Source of the DNA: Schistosoma mansoni
Taxonomy: Eukaryota > Platyhelminthes > Trematoda > Strigeidida > Schistosomatidae
DNA length: 64,000 nucleotides
Assembly (NCBI RefSeq): GCF_000237925.1
Contig: NC_031497.1
Span: forward strand, 19,799,828 to 19,863,827
Direction of reading: 5' to 3'
Notes under the pieces: model-generated
Told to the model about the DNA's origin: nothing
Database searches by the model: none
What the model saw: the letters and a program-made list of their open reading frames with translations, nothing else
Position numbers and translations under genes: made by a program
Shown here: positions 1 through 10,294 of the stretch, one piece after another
Layout: every line of letters begins with the position of its first letter
Numbering within the stretch: position 1 is the first letter of the stretch

Positions 1-400
1 TTCTGATATATTCGAGACTTGTTTGTTAAACACCTAATCATCATTGAGTCAGTAATTTTAAAATTCTAGTAGTTAAAACTTTTCAACCCTAGTCAGTTTC
101 TAAAATATTACATAACCAATCCCTAGCATTATCGACAAGTAGGTTTTATAAAGTAATGACTAGTAGTCATCAAGTTGAATGTATTTAAATTTCAACTAAT
201 CTGTTCACAAGTTCATATTTCACTTCATTGAAGTAGGATTTTTTGATTTGATGAAGTAATGTTTAATTGTTAAAATGTAAGCAAAGAGTATTGATCAACA
301 AATGATGATATAGATCAGAAGGGGTTTTGTGGAGATTTCAGTATTTCCATAGTTGAAATCATGAGTCAATTGAAGCTAGATCACCATGGAAAACCCGGAA

Positions 401-442
401 GCACTGACGGCCGTTTCGTCCTATTATGGGACTCAGCAGTGC
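401..442 (-). pseudogene. Hammerhead ribozyme, core-deleted copy
   Basis: This is the inverted partner of the 495-540 ribozyme. Stem I, stem II, the GAAAC box and stem III are recognisable, but the CUGANGAG core is shortened by 3 nt (CTGAGTCC instead of CTGAGGAGTCC). One C is also missing after the GTC cleavage triplet. Predicted inactive. Confidence 0.8.
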
Positions 443-494
443 GCATGTTAGTTAGGACCTGGGTTTGAATCTCGTGAGGCGGGATCGTGGACGC

Positions 495-540
495 GCACTG
501 CTGAGGAGTCCCATAATAGGACGAAACGGCCGTCCAGTGC
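495..540 (+). ncRNA. Hammerhead ribozyme, consensus core
   Basis: Stem I is GCACTG (495-500) with CAGTGC (535-540), perfectly complementary. The core CTGAGGAG at 501-508 fits the CUGANGAG consensus. Stem II is GTCC/GGAC (508-511 with 519-522) closed by a 7-nt loop. GAAA follows at 523-526, and the minimal stem III is the self-complementary ACGGCCGT (526-533). The predicted cleavage is after the GTC at 532-534. A stem III this short is typical of schistosome SINE hammerheads, which work better as dimers. All invariant core bases are present, so self-cleavage activity is plausible but untested. Confidence 0.9.
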
Positions 541-612
541 TTCCAGGTTTTCCATGGTGGTCTAGCTTCAATTGACTCATGATTTCAACTATGAAAAAAT
601 GATGATATGTTA

Positions 613-1139
613 TGATACAATATGTGATGAGCAGTGAGTTGTTAACGCGACTGATTTATTTACTTAATCACCTAAATTAACTAATATTATAAGACAAGAT
701 AGTTGCTCACTAGAAATAGGGCTTTTTTAATTTAATAAAATAATATGATTAAATGTTATTAACGATTTAACGGTTAAGCTTACTCATCATATCAGTTTAG
801 TAACACTAGCCCTCGTACACAGACATTGTAGTTCAAAGTTCAGTAAGTAAACTTTCACTTGATTTGAATAAATCATGTTTTTTTTTAAAAATCTTGGAAT
901 TGTTTATTTTTCTTACGGAAATATCTAGTCTATCCTATTTCTTTTAAAGATTTTAGTAGGGAAAATTTGATGTTTATAGTTCATATTATAGTAAATAAGT
1001 AGAGCATCTTGAACTACACTTCGTCTTCTTCCTGTGTTTTATTCCATCTGACTTTATTGAGCCCACAATAAAACTGTTCACGTTAGAATAACTCAATCGT
1101 TCAATAATTCACAAATAGCGTAGTCTAACCGGGAATTCC
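613..1139. other. AT-rich spacer, nothing recognised
   Basis: AT-rich non-coding sequence between the SINE dimer and the LINE tail. I see no ORF, RNA gene or clear repeat here. Confidence 0.5.
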
Positions 1140-1552
1140 AGATACACTTACTTACAACTGTTACCCCTCGTGGAAGAGCATATGCAGCTCATCAGAATTT
1201 TCAATTGAACTCTGTTCTGGGTGATCCTTTCCAGTTCCAGATGCAATGTGCCCCTTGGTCTACCTCTATTCATTTTCCATTCAGTACACCAAGTTAGAGC
1301 TTGCCTCGTGATGATTTCTGCAATGTATGTCCTAACCACTTCCAACGTCTTTTCCTAATTTCCACTTCATTTGGAAGTTGAATTGTTCTCTTCCACAATA
1401 GACTGTTGCTGATGATATTCGGCCAACGGACATTGAGTATCTTGTGTAGACATTTGTTTATGAACACTTGTACTTCTCTGATGATAGCTGTGGTAGTTCT
1501 CCAAGTTTCAGCTCTTTACAATAGAACTGCTTTGACGTTTGCATTAAAGATT
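1140..1552 (-). mobile_element. RTE/SR2-like LINE, C-terminal remnant
   Basis: Conceptual minus-strand translation, with stops and frameshifts, matches the C-terminal region of the RTE-like LINE seen better preserved at 19546-20289. Shared landmarks are the ISNSLLWER-type block, RKRRWKW, the QALTW motif and the terminal CSSTRGN motif just before the stop. It is 5'-truncated and decayed. It lies upstream of the exon at 1742 and antisense to that gene. Confidence 0.8.
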
Positions 1553-1741
1553 CTGATATATATATATATATACATATATCTTTTCCAAAATGTTATTTGT
1601 CACAGATTAATTTCCAAGTCCCTTTTTACCTAACTAAAAGATCTATTTTTACAAAATACGATGACACACAGTCTATCTTACTCAGGTTTTGTTTTACTGT
1701 TATTCTGTTGTTTTTTTCTTTTCTACTCTTTATTCTTTAAG

Positions 1742-1828
1742 TTTGTCAATCAATTTAAACAATGTGTAGATTCAATGAAGACTCAAATTCAACCAGAATC
1801 AAATAGTCCATCTGGAATACGTGTACCA
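1742..1828 (+). CDS. Internal exon of unidentified coiled-coil protein gene
   Basis: An 87-nt, 29-codon exon (FVNQFKQCVDSMKTQIQPES then NSPSGIRVP), phase 0 at both ends. It has a strong pyrimidine tract and acceptor (ttctttaag, ending 1741) and a GTAAGT donor at 1829. Only the exon core within the open frame looks coding. The next + strand exon with matching phase is at 14349, giving an intron of about 12.5 kb; intervening exons cannot be excluded. The gene must start upstream of this exon and perhaps outside the window. I do not recognise the family. Joining to the downstream exons is inference from phase, strand and shared Ser/Pro/Asn-rich composition. Confidence 0.6.
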
Positions 1829-2195
1829 GTAAGTTTTTTTGTATTTTAAAGTATTTCTATCGTTTCATTGGGTGTTATATGTTCTCTAAGCTAGATAGAT
1901 GGTTTAATTTTGAACCTTTCATTGTCGTTCGTCTGAAAATAGAATCGCTAGGACAAAGAAAGCCTCACAACTAAACCATTCAACTCAAAGACTACAAAAC
2001 CTCCAATATTTTAACAATCGAATCCTCCAAGTGCATCTTATTCGGGATTTGTCAGCTGAATGAAACTGTATCCCAAAGTTGACATTCACACTGAAATCTT
2101 GAACCCTGATACCTATCCATCCTTACAAACACCAACTCATTTACTAACCGAATTAGAGTCTAGATAATAATCGACCTCATATTATATAGTATCTA

Positions 2196-2224
2196 TTATT
2201 ATTATTGCTATTATTATTATTACT
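2196..2224. repeat. (ATT)n microsatellite
   Basis: Short imperfect ATT trinucleotide tract, inside the presumed intron after the 1742-1828 exon. Confidence 0.8.
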
Positions 2225-2712
2225 TAAAAGGGGTTTATATTTTCCTGCTAATTGAATTTTATCGAGTCACAGTGTAAACATCAAGATTGCGATACAAATA
2301 CATTCTTACTCGACGAATCCTAATTTATGCAAAATATACATCCTGTATCCATTATCTATAAAGATATGCTACTAATATTGATTGACTGGTTGATTAAATA
2401 ACCTGAAATACTTTTAATCATAGGTAAATCATATGATCTTTATTTACACATTACATAAACAGATCATGTATATCTTTTATACTCAAACATGTAACTTTTT
2501 TTCTACCAACCTAGTATTATTCAATACACTCATAGTTTACTTCCTGATCACACTTTTTTTGGTGAATTTTGTAATCCAGCATAAAAGATACGCATTTGTC
2601 TGAAACTAAAACTACGTCACCTAAACACTGTCGTCTCTACCTTTACTATTCTGTAGAAAATACTGTGTAAAATAATCAAGGTTGCTACAATTTTATCCAA
2701 TATTTTGTTGTC

Positions 2713-3460
2713 TTTTTATTTAAACACATAAACATTGGTACAAAGGGACACCAAAGTGTTCATCCGCCACACAATAAAGATGTGACTGTAAATAGATAGC
2801 AAGAGAAAGGTGGGTATAATTAAAGAAACAACAAAAATGGAGAGAAACTAGTGTGTGAGAGTGAAATATTAATAATATTGATGATGGGAGAAGCACTTCA
2901 ATTAAGAAAAAAATACGACTAGAAAGAATTCTTTCGGCTAAAGAAGTTACTCTCATTTAAAAGGAGAAAGTAAACGAAAGTTACATCACGACCACCACTG
3001 GCTCCCATTCCGAGTCATGTCTGATAATGTCTCAAGCCAAGGTGTTTCACTAACTCTAGGACCCTAACCAGGGAGTCGTAAAGGTCCTACAGATGCCAGT
3101 CCTATACTGTATTTTTTCATACTACGACACCATGCCATACACTGACCACCTCTCCACTTTTTCCAACCAGTCCCAGTATCCGCTAATAATGCACGATGTG
3201 AAATTCTCTGAAACAAAATTCGTGCTACATGTCCAAGCCACCGTAGTCAGTGTTTCAAGGTGGTGACACCGAATGAACTATCGTCACTGTTCCCCAACAC
3301 ACGTTGCCTAACCTCCGCACTGCCAAGATAATGTCACTGAATGTCATTTATTCTTCAGAGACATTAATAATCAAACACACAGGAGCTTAACATCCACAAC
3401 TCGGAGAGGTCAGGTTTCACAGGCTGAGAGCAAAACTGCTCTTGTAGTGTATCATACTTA
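2713..3460 (-). mobile_element. LINE 3' end (RT C-terminal region plus 3' UTR)
   Basis: Read on the minus strand, about 3460-2990 encodes a decayed non-LTR retrotransposon C-terminus with blocks EVRQRVLGN, TLKHWLRWLGHVARI and GWKKWRGGQ. A 3' UTR follows, ending in a tail of the form gtaccaatgtttatgtgttt plus aaataaa at 2713. A second copy with the same 3' UTR and tail lies on the + strand at about 51988-52409. Stops interrupt the frame, so it is not functional. Confidence 0.8.
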
Positions 3461-4704
3461 TACGGATCGACATAAGTAGAATATGTCAAGAATTGGAAGT
3501 AGGATTCTTACTGACAGAAGAAGAACATGAGGAGAAGAGAAATAAAAGCAGAATCAATCCGAATAGCAACATGAATGAAAGAACAATGAATCTTGTAAGA
3601 AACAATGCAATAAAGACGTGAAAGCGATGTATTTAATGTATTGTCTTCATATTTTAAAAATCCAGCGTGTGATTTTTCTTAATACAGTAAACTGATTTAC
3701 CCTACTAAAGTCTTGGTCTATTGCGATCTCACTGGCCTGTTGTAGACCTCACATTTTATAGCCAGAATAACATCATGAAGGCACCAAAGATGGCTCAGAT
3801 TGGTATAGGCAGCTAACTAGTAGTTTTAAGTATATTCAGTTGATCGATCTCATTTCGTGGTGAAAATTACTTTTAGAAAAAACAAAATCTTCATACAACC
3901 AATTTGACTAATAATATACGAATTCAAGTTATAAAAAGTTCATACCGTCTGCAATTTAAGGTTATAACAATCCTGTCCCCGTTCAAAACAATTCCTATTT
4001 CTGTAAAGATGTTTTTTTCTCATTTCCTTAAAAGTTCTCAGAAGTTATGCTGTTCAAATGCTTCGTTGTTTTACATTTTATATCATCTCTCCATAACTGT
4101 TATATTTTTTGAAAACATAAAAATAGTAAATTGCACCGTTGAATAGAAAGGATAATCTATCCCGGCTATAAAATTGGTGAGAGCCCGAAACTCATGATGA
4201 AACACTTAATGAATACTCCGGTGTATTATTGTATATTTGCTTATGAGGAGATTACAACTTTCACCATATATTAGTAACTGAAGTGTACAATGCGACTGGT
4301 CTTTTTTTAGTTCTAGTAGTAAATTACATACTTAGAAATTCAGTTTGGGTATTTATTGGTGAATAGACTACATACAGATATAACTGTTAATCATATCTAT
4401 TCCAAGTAATCTAATGTCCCATCCTTTCTATTTATTTTGAATTTTCAATATTTAACTTAAGTAAAAAATGCTTACATTAGTAACAATAGTATAGTTAGCA
4501 TCTCAGTTGACTGATTAATGGTCTTGTGTATGTGCATTTTTCTTATTTGCTTTTCGTGGGAAGGTGTAATTTTTACTACTTTTTACCTCGTTATCGCTTG
4601 AATGTTTTCTACTTTTTCTTTTGTATAGTCAATGATTCATTGGTAGGTGTAATCTAATCAGTAAACTGTCTATGTAACTACGACGCAGCAGACCCAGCTA
4701 TGAC

Positions 4705-4742
<38 letters not shown>

Positions 4743-6885
4743 AAAATATGAAGTAAATTACTCACGACTAGGTAATTAACTAACTTGTCATTTGGGACGT
4801 ATTTTTTTCATGTCTCAGTTTACTAGTTTTACATCTGTACAACTTCTGTCCGAGCCTTATTTTAGTGCGTCCATTATTGTGTGTGCATATATGTGTGTGT
4901 GTCTATCAGTGTACTTGGTCAAAGTACTAACTGTTTATCTTGTGAACTTGTAACGAGCTTATTCAAAAGCACATCTTATTTGTATCCTAGATTCCAGAGT
5001 TCTTTCACTCTTGAACCCTGAACAAAAAGCAAAAGGTGGGAAGCATAGGAAAAGCGTTACTTCCAAAATTTGTTTATGTACGAAATGGCGATAATATTTA
5101 TACGGAATTATACATAAATTGGTAACAAATTCAGTATTTGTCCAATCATTATTAAGAAAGTGCATTCAGTCACTTTCTAAGTTTTTTCTCTATAAGTTCC
5201 TAATGAGCACAAATTGATTGAAGTGTTTTTATCACCTTTCATAGCTTCTGTAAACTTTTCCAAGGAATTATCAAAGGGTCCCAACAATGAAAATCAGTTG
5301 CACAACCGTTAATTATAAGGTTGCATTTGATATTTGTTCAATCTTAATCTTTTAACTCTTCTTTTTAAAATTCATTATTGAATTAAGTGGCATTCTCTAT
5401 GTTTCATTCTGTGGTAAAAGTATGATTTAGAGATAAGCCAACCGGAATCGAAAACGCTTGCTTAAAATTCAAATACCATGTATAACGCAATAAAAATACC
5501 TTTTTTCACTGTTCAAAACATTCAATAGGATTGCGAAGAATTATTTTTTATAATCATGGGTTAAAAATGATAGTGTTAAGTTTAATAAATGTCTAGTTCT
5601 ATCTCTTTAGAATTCTCACTCTGAACCCTTAATCCTGAAACAAATATTAATCTTGTGGCATTATGTTTTTCGGATTAACCAGTAAGATAGCGCTTCGTGT
5701 GTTTTTGAGCGAAATTTATTCATCCATACAGTTATAATGCACCTTAACATTATACCTGATGTCAGTTCGTGAATAAATCATTAATCCTAAATACCTGAGC
5801 CTTACCTTAAATACCTAACCCTAACTAGGAACAATGTAAGTCCTCCTAGAAATCTGTTTAGGTTCCTATTAGGGTGACAGAATACTGATAGACTATATGC
5901 ATTAGGAAGAACTTAGATTTTGTTGTTCTTTCGATTTATAGACAGAGCAGCCTGTAAAAGATACTAATGGCTTTGTCAACTGAAAAATCTGTTTATACTT
6001 TTCAGTATTATTGTTTTCTTTTTCACAAACCATTCCTTTATAAAAGCTGTTTTCTGACTGGCTGGAAATTTGTCGCGGTTGCTTTAAACTCAAACGCAAA
6101 GTATACTTTTGCCCATTTTATAATCTCAGTTATATTTATCTACAAGTTGTACTAGATACGTTTAGATTCACAGTGACGTTGGTTTTATTCCTTGGTATAT
6201 ATATATATATAACTCATTTTTTCAATTTCCTCTCGTTGCCTTTATTCCTTTAATCGATTAACAGTCACGGTCCATGAACTGATATCATGTCATATAGAAA
6301 AGATTAGGTACAGAAAAAGAAAGAACCAAAGATGTAATGCGATATTGGGGCTATGGTTCTAAAGAAAGACAGAGTTCCGAGTATTATCACAAATAGGACA
6401 ATGGCTCAGTGGTTGAAGCACACAGTTTTCGACGAGTGAATCATAGATTAAAACCTCACTTAATTTATTCCGAAACAAACTGTCCCATAAATCGTATGTG
6501 CGATAGCGTATGTCAAAAAGGAGTTAATACAGACATACAAAGATATGCCTCATAGTTGATTACACTAATATCCATAGTTGTTAGCCGAGTTACAGGGAAA
6601 TCTAGTTTGATGTACTCAATAAATTGCATGTTATATTTTTTGTATTGTTTTTGTCCGATCAACATTGAACTTTGTTTTCTGGCATTTTTTAAAGTTTCAA
6701 CTGATTTGATATTTTAATTGTACGCATTTTTCCAAGCTGTTGATGTCTGTCGAAAATATTTTTTTCATTTTGATCTCACTCACTCTGTGTGTGTACTATG
6801 TTTCTTCCATTTATTCCGTGTTCACTAATGAAGGAAGAAAAACTAATGAAATCAATGTCGGTGTACAAAATAATCCATATTTCAA
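3461..6885. other. Intronic AT-rich sequence
   Basis: Lies within the presumed 12.5-kb intron. The only signals are the AAT microsatellite at 4704 and a weak tRNA-like A-box relic near 6400-6440 (atggctcagtggttgaagc), probably a decayed SINE. Short ORFs here lack coding character. Confidence 0.5.
4704..4740. repeat. (AAT)n microsatellite
   Basis: About twelve uninterrupted AAT units. Similar short (TA)n tracts occur near 1554-1577, 6196-6212, 27119-27132, 28043-28063 and 57999-58016. Confidence 0.9.
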
Positions 6886-6936
6886 TAGTTGCAAGAGTGA
6901 GTCAATTGAAGCTAGACTACCAAGGAAAATCTGGAA

Positions 6937-6982
6937 GCACTGGACGGCCGTTTCGTCCTATTGTGGGACTCCTCCACAGTGC
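6937..6982 (-). pseudogene. Hammerhead ribozyme, mutated core
   Basis: The inverted partner of the 7035-7080 ribozyme. Stem I GCACTG/CAGTGC, stem II, GAAAC and stem III are kept, but the core reads TGGAGGAG where CTGAGGAG is required, so invariant bases are lost. Predicted inactive. Confidence 0.8.
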
Positions 6983-7034
6983 GCATCCACGACCTCGCCT
7001 CGCGAGATTCGAACCTAGGACCTACCAGTCTCGC

Positions 7035-7080
7035 GCACCGCTGAGGAGTCCCACATTAGGACGAAACGGCCGTCCAGTGC
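7035..7080 (+). ncRNA. Hammerhead ribozyme, consensus core
   Basis: Core CTGAGGAG at 7041-7048, stem II GTCC/GGAC, GAAAC and stem III ACGGCCGT are intact. Stem I pairs GCACCG (7035-7040) with CAGTGC (7075-7080), with one C-A mismatch. Cleavage is predicted after the GTC preceding 7075. It sits in the sense orientation of the flanking coiled-coil gene. Confidence 0.85.
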
Positions 7081-7489
7081 TTCCAGGTTTTCCTTGGTGG
7101 TCTAGATTCAATTGACTCACGCTTGCAACTATGAAAATACTAAATGTCCATAAAACCCCTTCTGATAATATTTCAAAAGTCACATTTTTGTTCATTATTT
7201 CTGTGATAGAGATAGAGTAACCAACTGATGATTACTTGCCTATCTCTCAGGTTTCATGTGTACTCTTTTCCGTCATGATTCACATCTCACTCATCCCCAA
7301 TAAATTTATTAATTAATTTTAACTATGGAACATCACACGTGTGTATTAGTTCGTGATCTATTCTTTATATTTATCATTTAGTGTTTGTTATCTGAAGTCA
7401 ATTCTTTTATCATTCATCCACTACAACGACAACATAATCGGTGACACAGACATTAAAAATAATGAATAGAACTTGGGAATAACTTGAAA

Positions 7490-7595
7490 AGAGAGCCGTT
7501 GGCAGAGCTAGTTGTTGATTCGTGGTCGACGATTTACATTCCACAAGGGCGGGGTAACAGGCGGAAGTAAGTAAGTAAGTAAGTAGGTAATAACA
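7490..7595 (+). mobile_element. RTE/SR2-like LINE 3' terminus
   Basis: A short + strand fragment ending in acaggcggaagtaagtaagt, the same terminal sequence plus tetranucleotide tail seen at the end of the LINE near 20270. Only the last ~100 bp of the element are present. Confidence 0.65.
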
Positions 7596-8109
7596 ATATG
7601 AAAAACAGTTGTACAAGGACATTACTGAAGTAAACCTGTAGTCTGAATAGTCACACTTAAATGTAATTCCTTGGTACTTGGAATAAATCTTGAAAGAGTT
7701 ATTTTTTGCTTTTTATATTAATCAATGACGAACAGTATAGGATATAAAAGTAATGTGTACATCAAAACAACTTAATACAATTCACATCAGCACAGCACAG
7801 TAAGCAGTGAAATCAGAACTGAAATACACATATTGTAAAGCCAAACAGAATAATATGGTTTTAAAAAACCCCAGGTGAAACTGGTAAATAAACAGTTTGG
7901 AATAAATATAGAAAAATTAACACTCAGGATTTAGAAGGAAATTAAAAAAGAGAACAAAGCATCCGAGTTATTGAAGTTTATTTTTTTAAGCGCCATCTCA
8001 TCTATCATCACTAAGCATAAATTACAGACCTCAATCAGAAAACATACGCCGATCTATATAGCTTGAAACTAACAGTCGATATATTCATATGGATATCAAC
8101 TAATCCTAT

Positions 8110-8268
8110 GCCTCGCGAGATCGTGGATACGCACTGCTGAGGAGTCCCACACTAGGATGAAACGGCCGTCCATTGCTTCCAGGTTTTTCAGGGTGATCTA
8201 GCTTCAACTGACTCATGAATTCAACCACAAAATCACTAAAAAAATCTCCACAAAAAAACCCATTCTAA
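8110..8268 (+). mobile_element. 5'-truncated hammerhead SINE
   Basis: A single-orientation copy. It begins just downstream of the B box (gcctcgcgagatcgtgg), contains a hammerhead and the SINE 3' tail, and ends near 8268. A 9-bp repeat, taatcctat, flanks it at 8101-8109 and 8269-8277, a candidate target-site duplication. The tRNA-like promoter is missing. Confidence 0.8.
8131..8176 (+). ncRNA. Hammerhead ribozyme, near-consensus
   Basis: Stem I is GCACTG (8131-8136) with CATTGC (8171-8176), one mismatch. The core CTGAGGAG (8137-8144) is intact. Stem II has a terminal G-T wobble (GGATGAAAC instead of GGACGAAAC). Stem III ACGGCCGT and the GTC cleavage triplet are intact. Probably weaker than the 495-540 copy. 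Confidence 0.75.
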
Positions 8269-9419
8269 TAATCCTATAAATGATGAGACAAATTTTTCCA
8301 TCCCTTTTCTCCTTTTATCACACCTTTCATATATGAATGAAATATTAAGAAAATAATGCATTATAAACATTTTATATGTGCGTTTATACATTTTCTATTA
8401 TTGTCTGAGTTATTGTCGTCTACTTCCTACCTTTCCTTTCCTTTTTTTTCTCTCTCCTTAAGTTTTCTTCTATTAGAATTGAAAAAAAACTGTTTCTGTT
8501 TTTTTTTCTACATTATCAAATAAATAAATATGAAGAATATTCTAGGCATAAATTTTGAAATCCCTGCATTCCATTGATTTCTTGATAGTATTGAATAAAT
8601 ACTTATGTGCATTACATAAGATTTTAATCTATCCAGAAATGTTATACCTTCTATAGTTGTAATGAATTACTCATAATGTATGCACATAATTACATATCTA
8701 TATATAATAACTGTCAATTAAATGTTTGTGATTTAGTCATTCATATTGAGACAAGAAATAGACATCTTTAAGAGTATATGAAATGGAAGCGTTAGGTGAA
8801 TCTTTTTACCTCGATTTGTATGTATAACCATCTATCTATCTATAAATTTTTGTTTTTGGCAAATATTATACTCTTATATTATTGAAGATGGATATTTATG
8901 CACAAAATGTAATGAAAGATGAATGCAAAATAGTGAAAAATTCATTGGAAAGAAGTAAATATTTGGAGACAATTACTCATCACAATCTGATATCAGTTAA
9001 GCAGTTTGAAGCGAGTTGTAAGTAGCAGTAGTAGAAGACAGTTTCTAGAGAATATGAGAACACGGTGATAAAATACCTTTCAAACATCTTAAAAATTCAT
9101 CTAATTGGGAAGTAGGTACTTATCACATTCAATTACAACGAACGATAATAGTATTATTACCAGTAGGATGAATCGATAAGTTTATGCGTATAGGGAAAAT
9201 AACATTATAATTCAACAACTGCTCATAATTTCATGTGCTTGACCATAAAACAAGCATACTTTGATTGAGTTTATCGTCTTGTTAATTGGCTATGTACTTC
9301 GTCTCCAGTAAGTAGGCTAAAAATGGAAATTTTTATCGATTTCTGACTTTACGTAACTCACCTACCAGGAACGCATTCATATATTTCGCTTTGATCTACA
9401 CTTTAAATGTGATGACGAT

Positions 9420-9530
9420 TGATGCCATCCCGTTGTTCAAACTGAATCGGTTGAAACGGAATTCGAACCTGCCACCTAATTGCCGAAATTTGAACCTCAA
9501 CTACTGAACTGCCGCTTTACTTCTGGTTAA
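9420..9530 (-). mobile_element. tRNA-derived SINE relic
   Basis: On the minus strand an A-box-like stretch (ggcagttcagtagttgagg) is followed about 35 nt later by a B-box-like ggcaggttcgaattcc. Spacing and order are tRNA-like, but there is no foldable tRNA acceptor stem and no hammerhead remains. Confidence 0.5.
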
Positions 9531-9841
9531 ATGGTAATCAGTTTCATCATCAGGATTTTCTATTAAATTTTTCGTTGAATACGTACATTCAATCATGCTT
9601 TCTGCGGTTAATCATTTAGATTGCTGTAAGCAATCGGATAGTATGATGAGCATTAAAAAAGACCAATCTACTGACTCAGAAGCCCGAATGAACTAGTATC
9701 TCAATATATAACAAATTTTAATAAGCAAAATTAGTTTATGCAACAGAATAACATACGTACAAAAATACTCGATGTATATGAAAATTTACGCAGTTGAATT
9801 CATAAGCCGATCTAAACTAGATCACCATTGAAAACCTGGAA

Positions 9842-9887
9842 GCACTGGACGGCCGTTTCGTCCTAGTACGGAACTCCTCATCAATAC
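9842..9887 (-). ncRNA. Hammerhead ribozyme, one core substitution
   Basis: Stem I GTATTG (9887-9882) pairs CAGTGC through two G-U wobbles. The core reads ATGAGGAG (C3 changed to A). Stem II, GAAAC, stem III and GTC are retained. C3 is invariant in active hammerheads, so activity is doubtful. Confidence 0.65.
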
Positions 9888-10083
9888 GCGTACATGATCT
9901 CACACGTGGGACTCGGGCCTCACGTTCCAACGCTTAACTCCCAAACCACTGAGACGATATGAAGGATTGCCCAAGGTCATAGCTCATTGAAGTTAGACAA
10001 TAACACAGTGGTCTAGAGATTAAGCGTTCGCACGCGAGACTGGAGGCCGTGTGTTCGAGTCCTGAGTGCGGGATCGTAAGCAC

Positions 10084-10129
10084 GTACTGCTGAGGGGTCC
10101 TATACTAGGACAAAACGGCCGTCCAGTTT
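10084..10129 (+). pseudogene. Hammerhead ribozyme, decayed
   Basis: The core is CTGAGGGG (A9 lost) and the GAAAC box has become AAAAC. Stem I is weakened (GTACTG with CAGTTT). Recognisable by the retained GGTCC, AGGAC-like and GGCCGTC blocks. Predicted inactive. Confidence 0.7.
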
Positions 10130-10294
10130 TTCAATGGTGATCTAGCTCAGATTGACTCGTGAATTTAACTCTTAAGATAGTACAATCTCCACCATTCTCC
10201 ATATTCGTATATAAGTTATGTTACCTGTTACCAATGCCATTAAATCTTTGTGCTATGCCACAAATCGGTTGACGTTGGAACTGTGCCATTGGAC

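Larger units (their letters stand above)
312..596. mobile_element. Inverted hammerhead-SINE dimer, copy 1
   Basis: A 285-bp palindromic unit. The left arm (about 346-444) is the reverse complement of the right arm (about 495-594); both carry a hammerhead ribozyme followed by the same SINE 3' tail. The central ~50 bp contain a tRNA-type B box (gggtttgaatctcg, near 469-482) on the + strand. The left arm has a longer 3' tail, extending to 312, than the right arm. A 12-bp direct repeat, aaatgatgatat, lies immediately outside at 300-311 and 597-608, which I read as a target-site duplication. That implies the whole inverted unit was integrated at once. The family resembles the tRNA-derived, hammerhead-bearing Sm-alpha SINEs of schistosomes. 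Confidence 0.85.
6886..7167. mobile_element. Inverted hammerhead-SINE dimer, copy 2
   Basis: A 282-bp palindromic unit with the same architecture as copy 1 but in the opposite orientation. Here the B-box region (about 6990-7030, RC form gaggttcgaatctcgcgagg-like) is on the minus strand, and the longer 3' tail is on the right (+) arm. The arms are about 6890-6982 and 7035-7125. A 9-bp direct repeat, atatttcaa, flanks it at 6877-6885 and 7168-7176, a candidate target-site duplication. Reverse-complementing this copy gives the same order as copy 1: long-tail arm, tRNA-like centre, short-tail arm. Confidence 0.82.
9791..10168. mobile_element. Head-to-head pair of near full-length hammerhead SINEs, copy 3
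   Basis: Two complete SINE bodies lie 5'-to-5'. The minus-strand body runs from about 9985 to 9791, with A box, B box, hammerhead and 3' tail. The plus-strand body runs from about 9990 to 10168 (A box cagtggtctagagattaagc at 10003-10022, B box gtgttcgagtcctg). Both hammerheads have core substitutions. The arrangement looks like the full-length form of which copies 1 and 2 keep only the inner B-box end and the arms. I found no convincing flanking duplication. Confidence 0.75.

Noticed and set aside
4704-4740. CRISPR-like periodic repeat
   Set aside because: Simple trinucleotide microsatellite; no array with spacers exists anywhere in the window.
6789-7115. 108-aa ORF spanning the SINE palindrome
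   Set aside because: It reads through both ribozyme arms, which are structural RNA/SINE sequence; no coding support.
10003-10078. tRNA gene
   Set aside because: A and B boxes are present but no acceptor stem or anticodon arm forms; the sequence continues into a SINE hammerhead.
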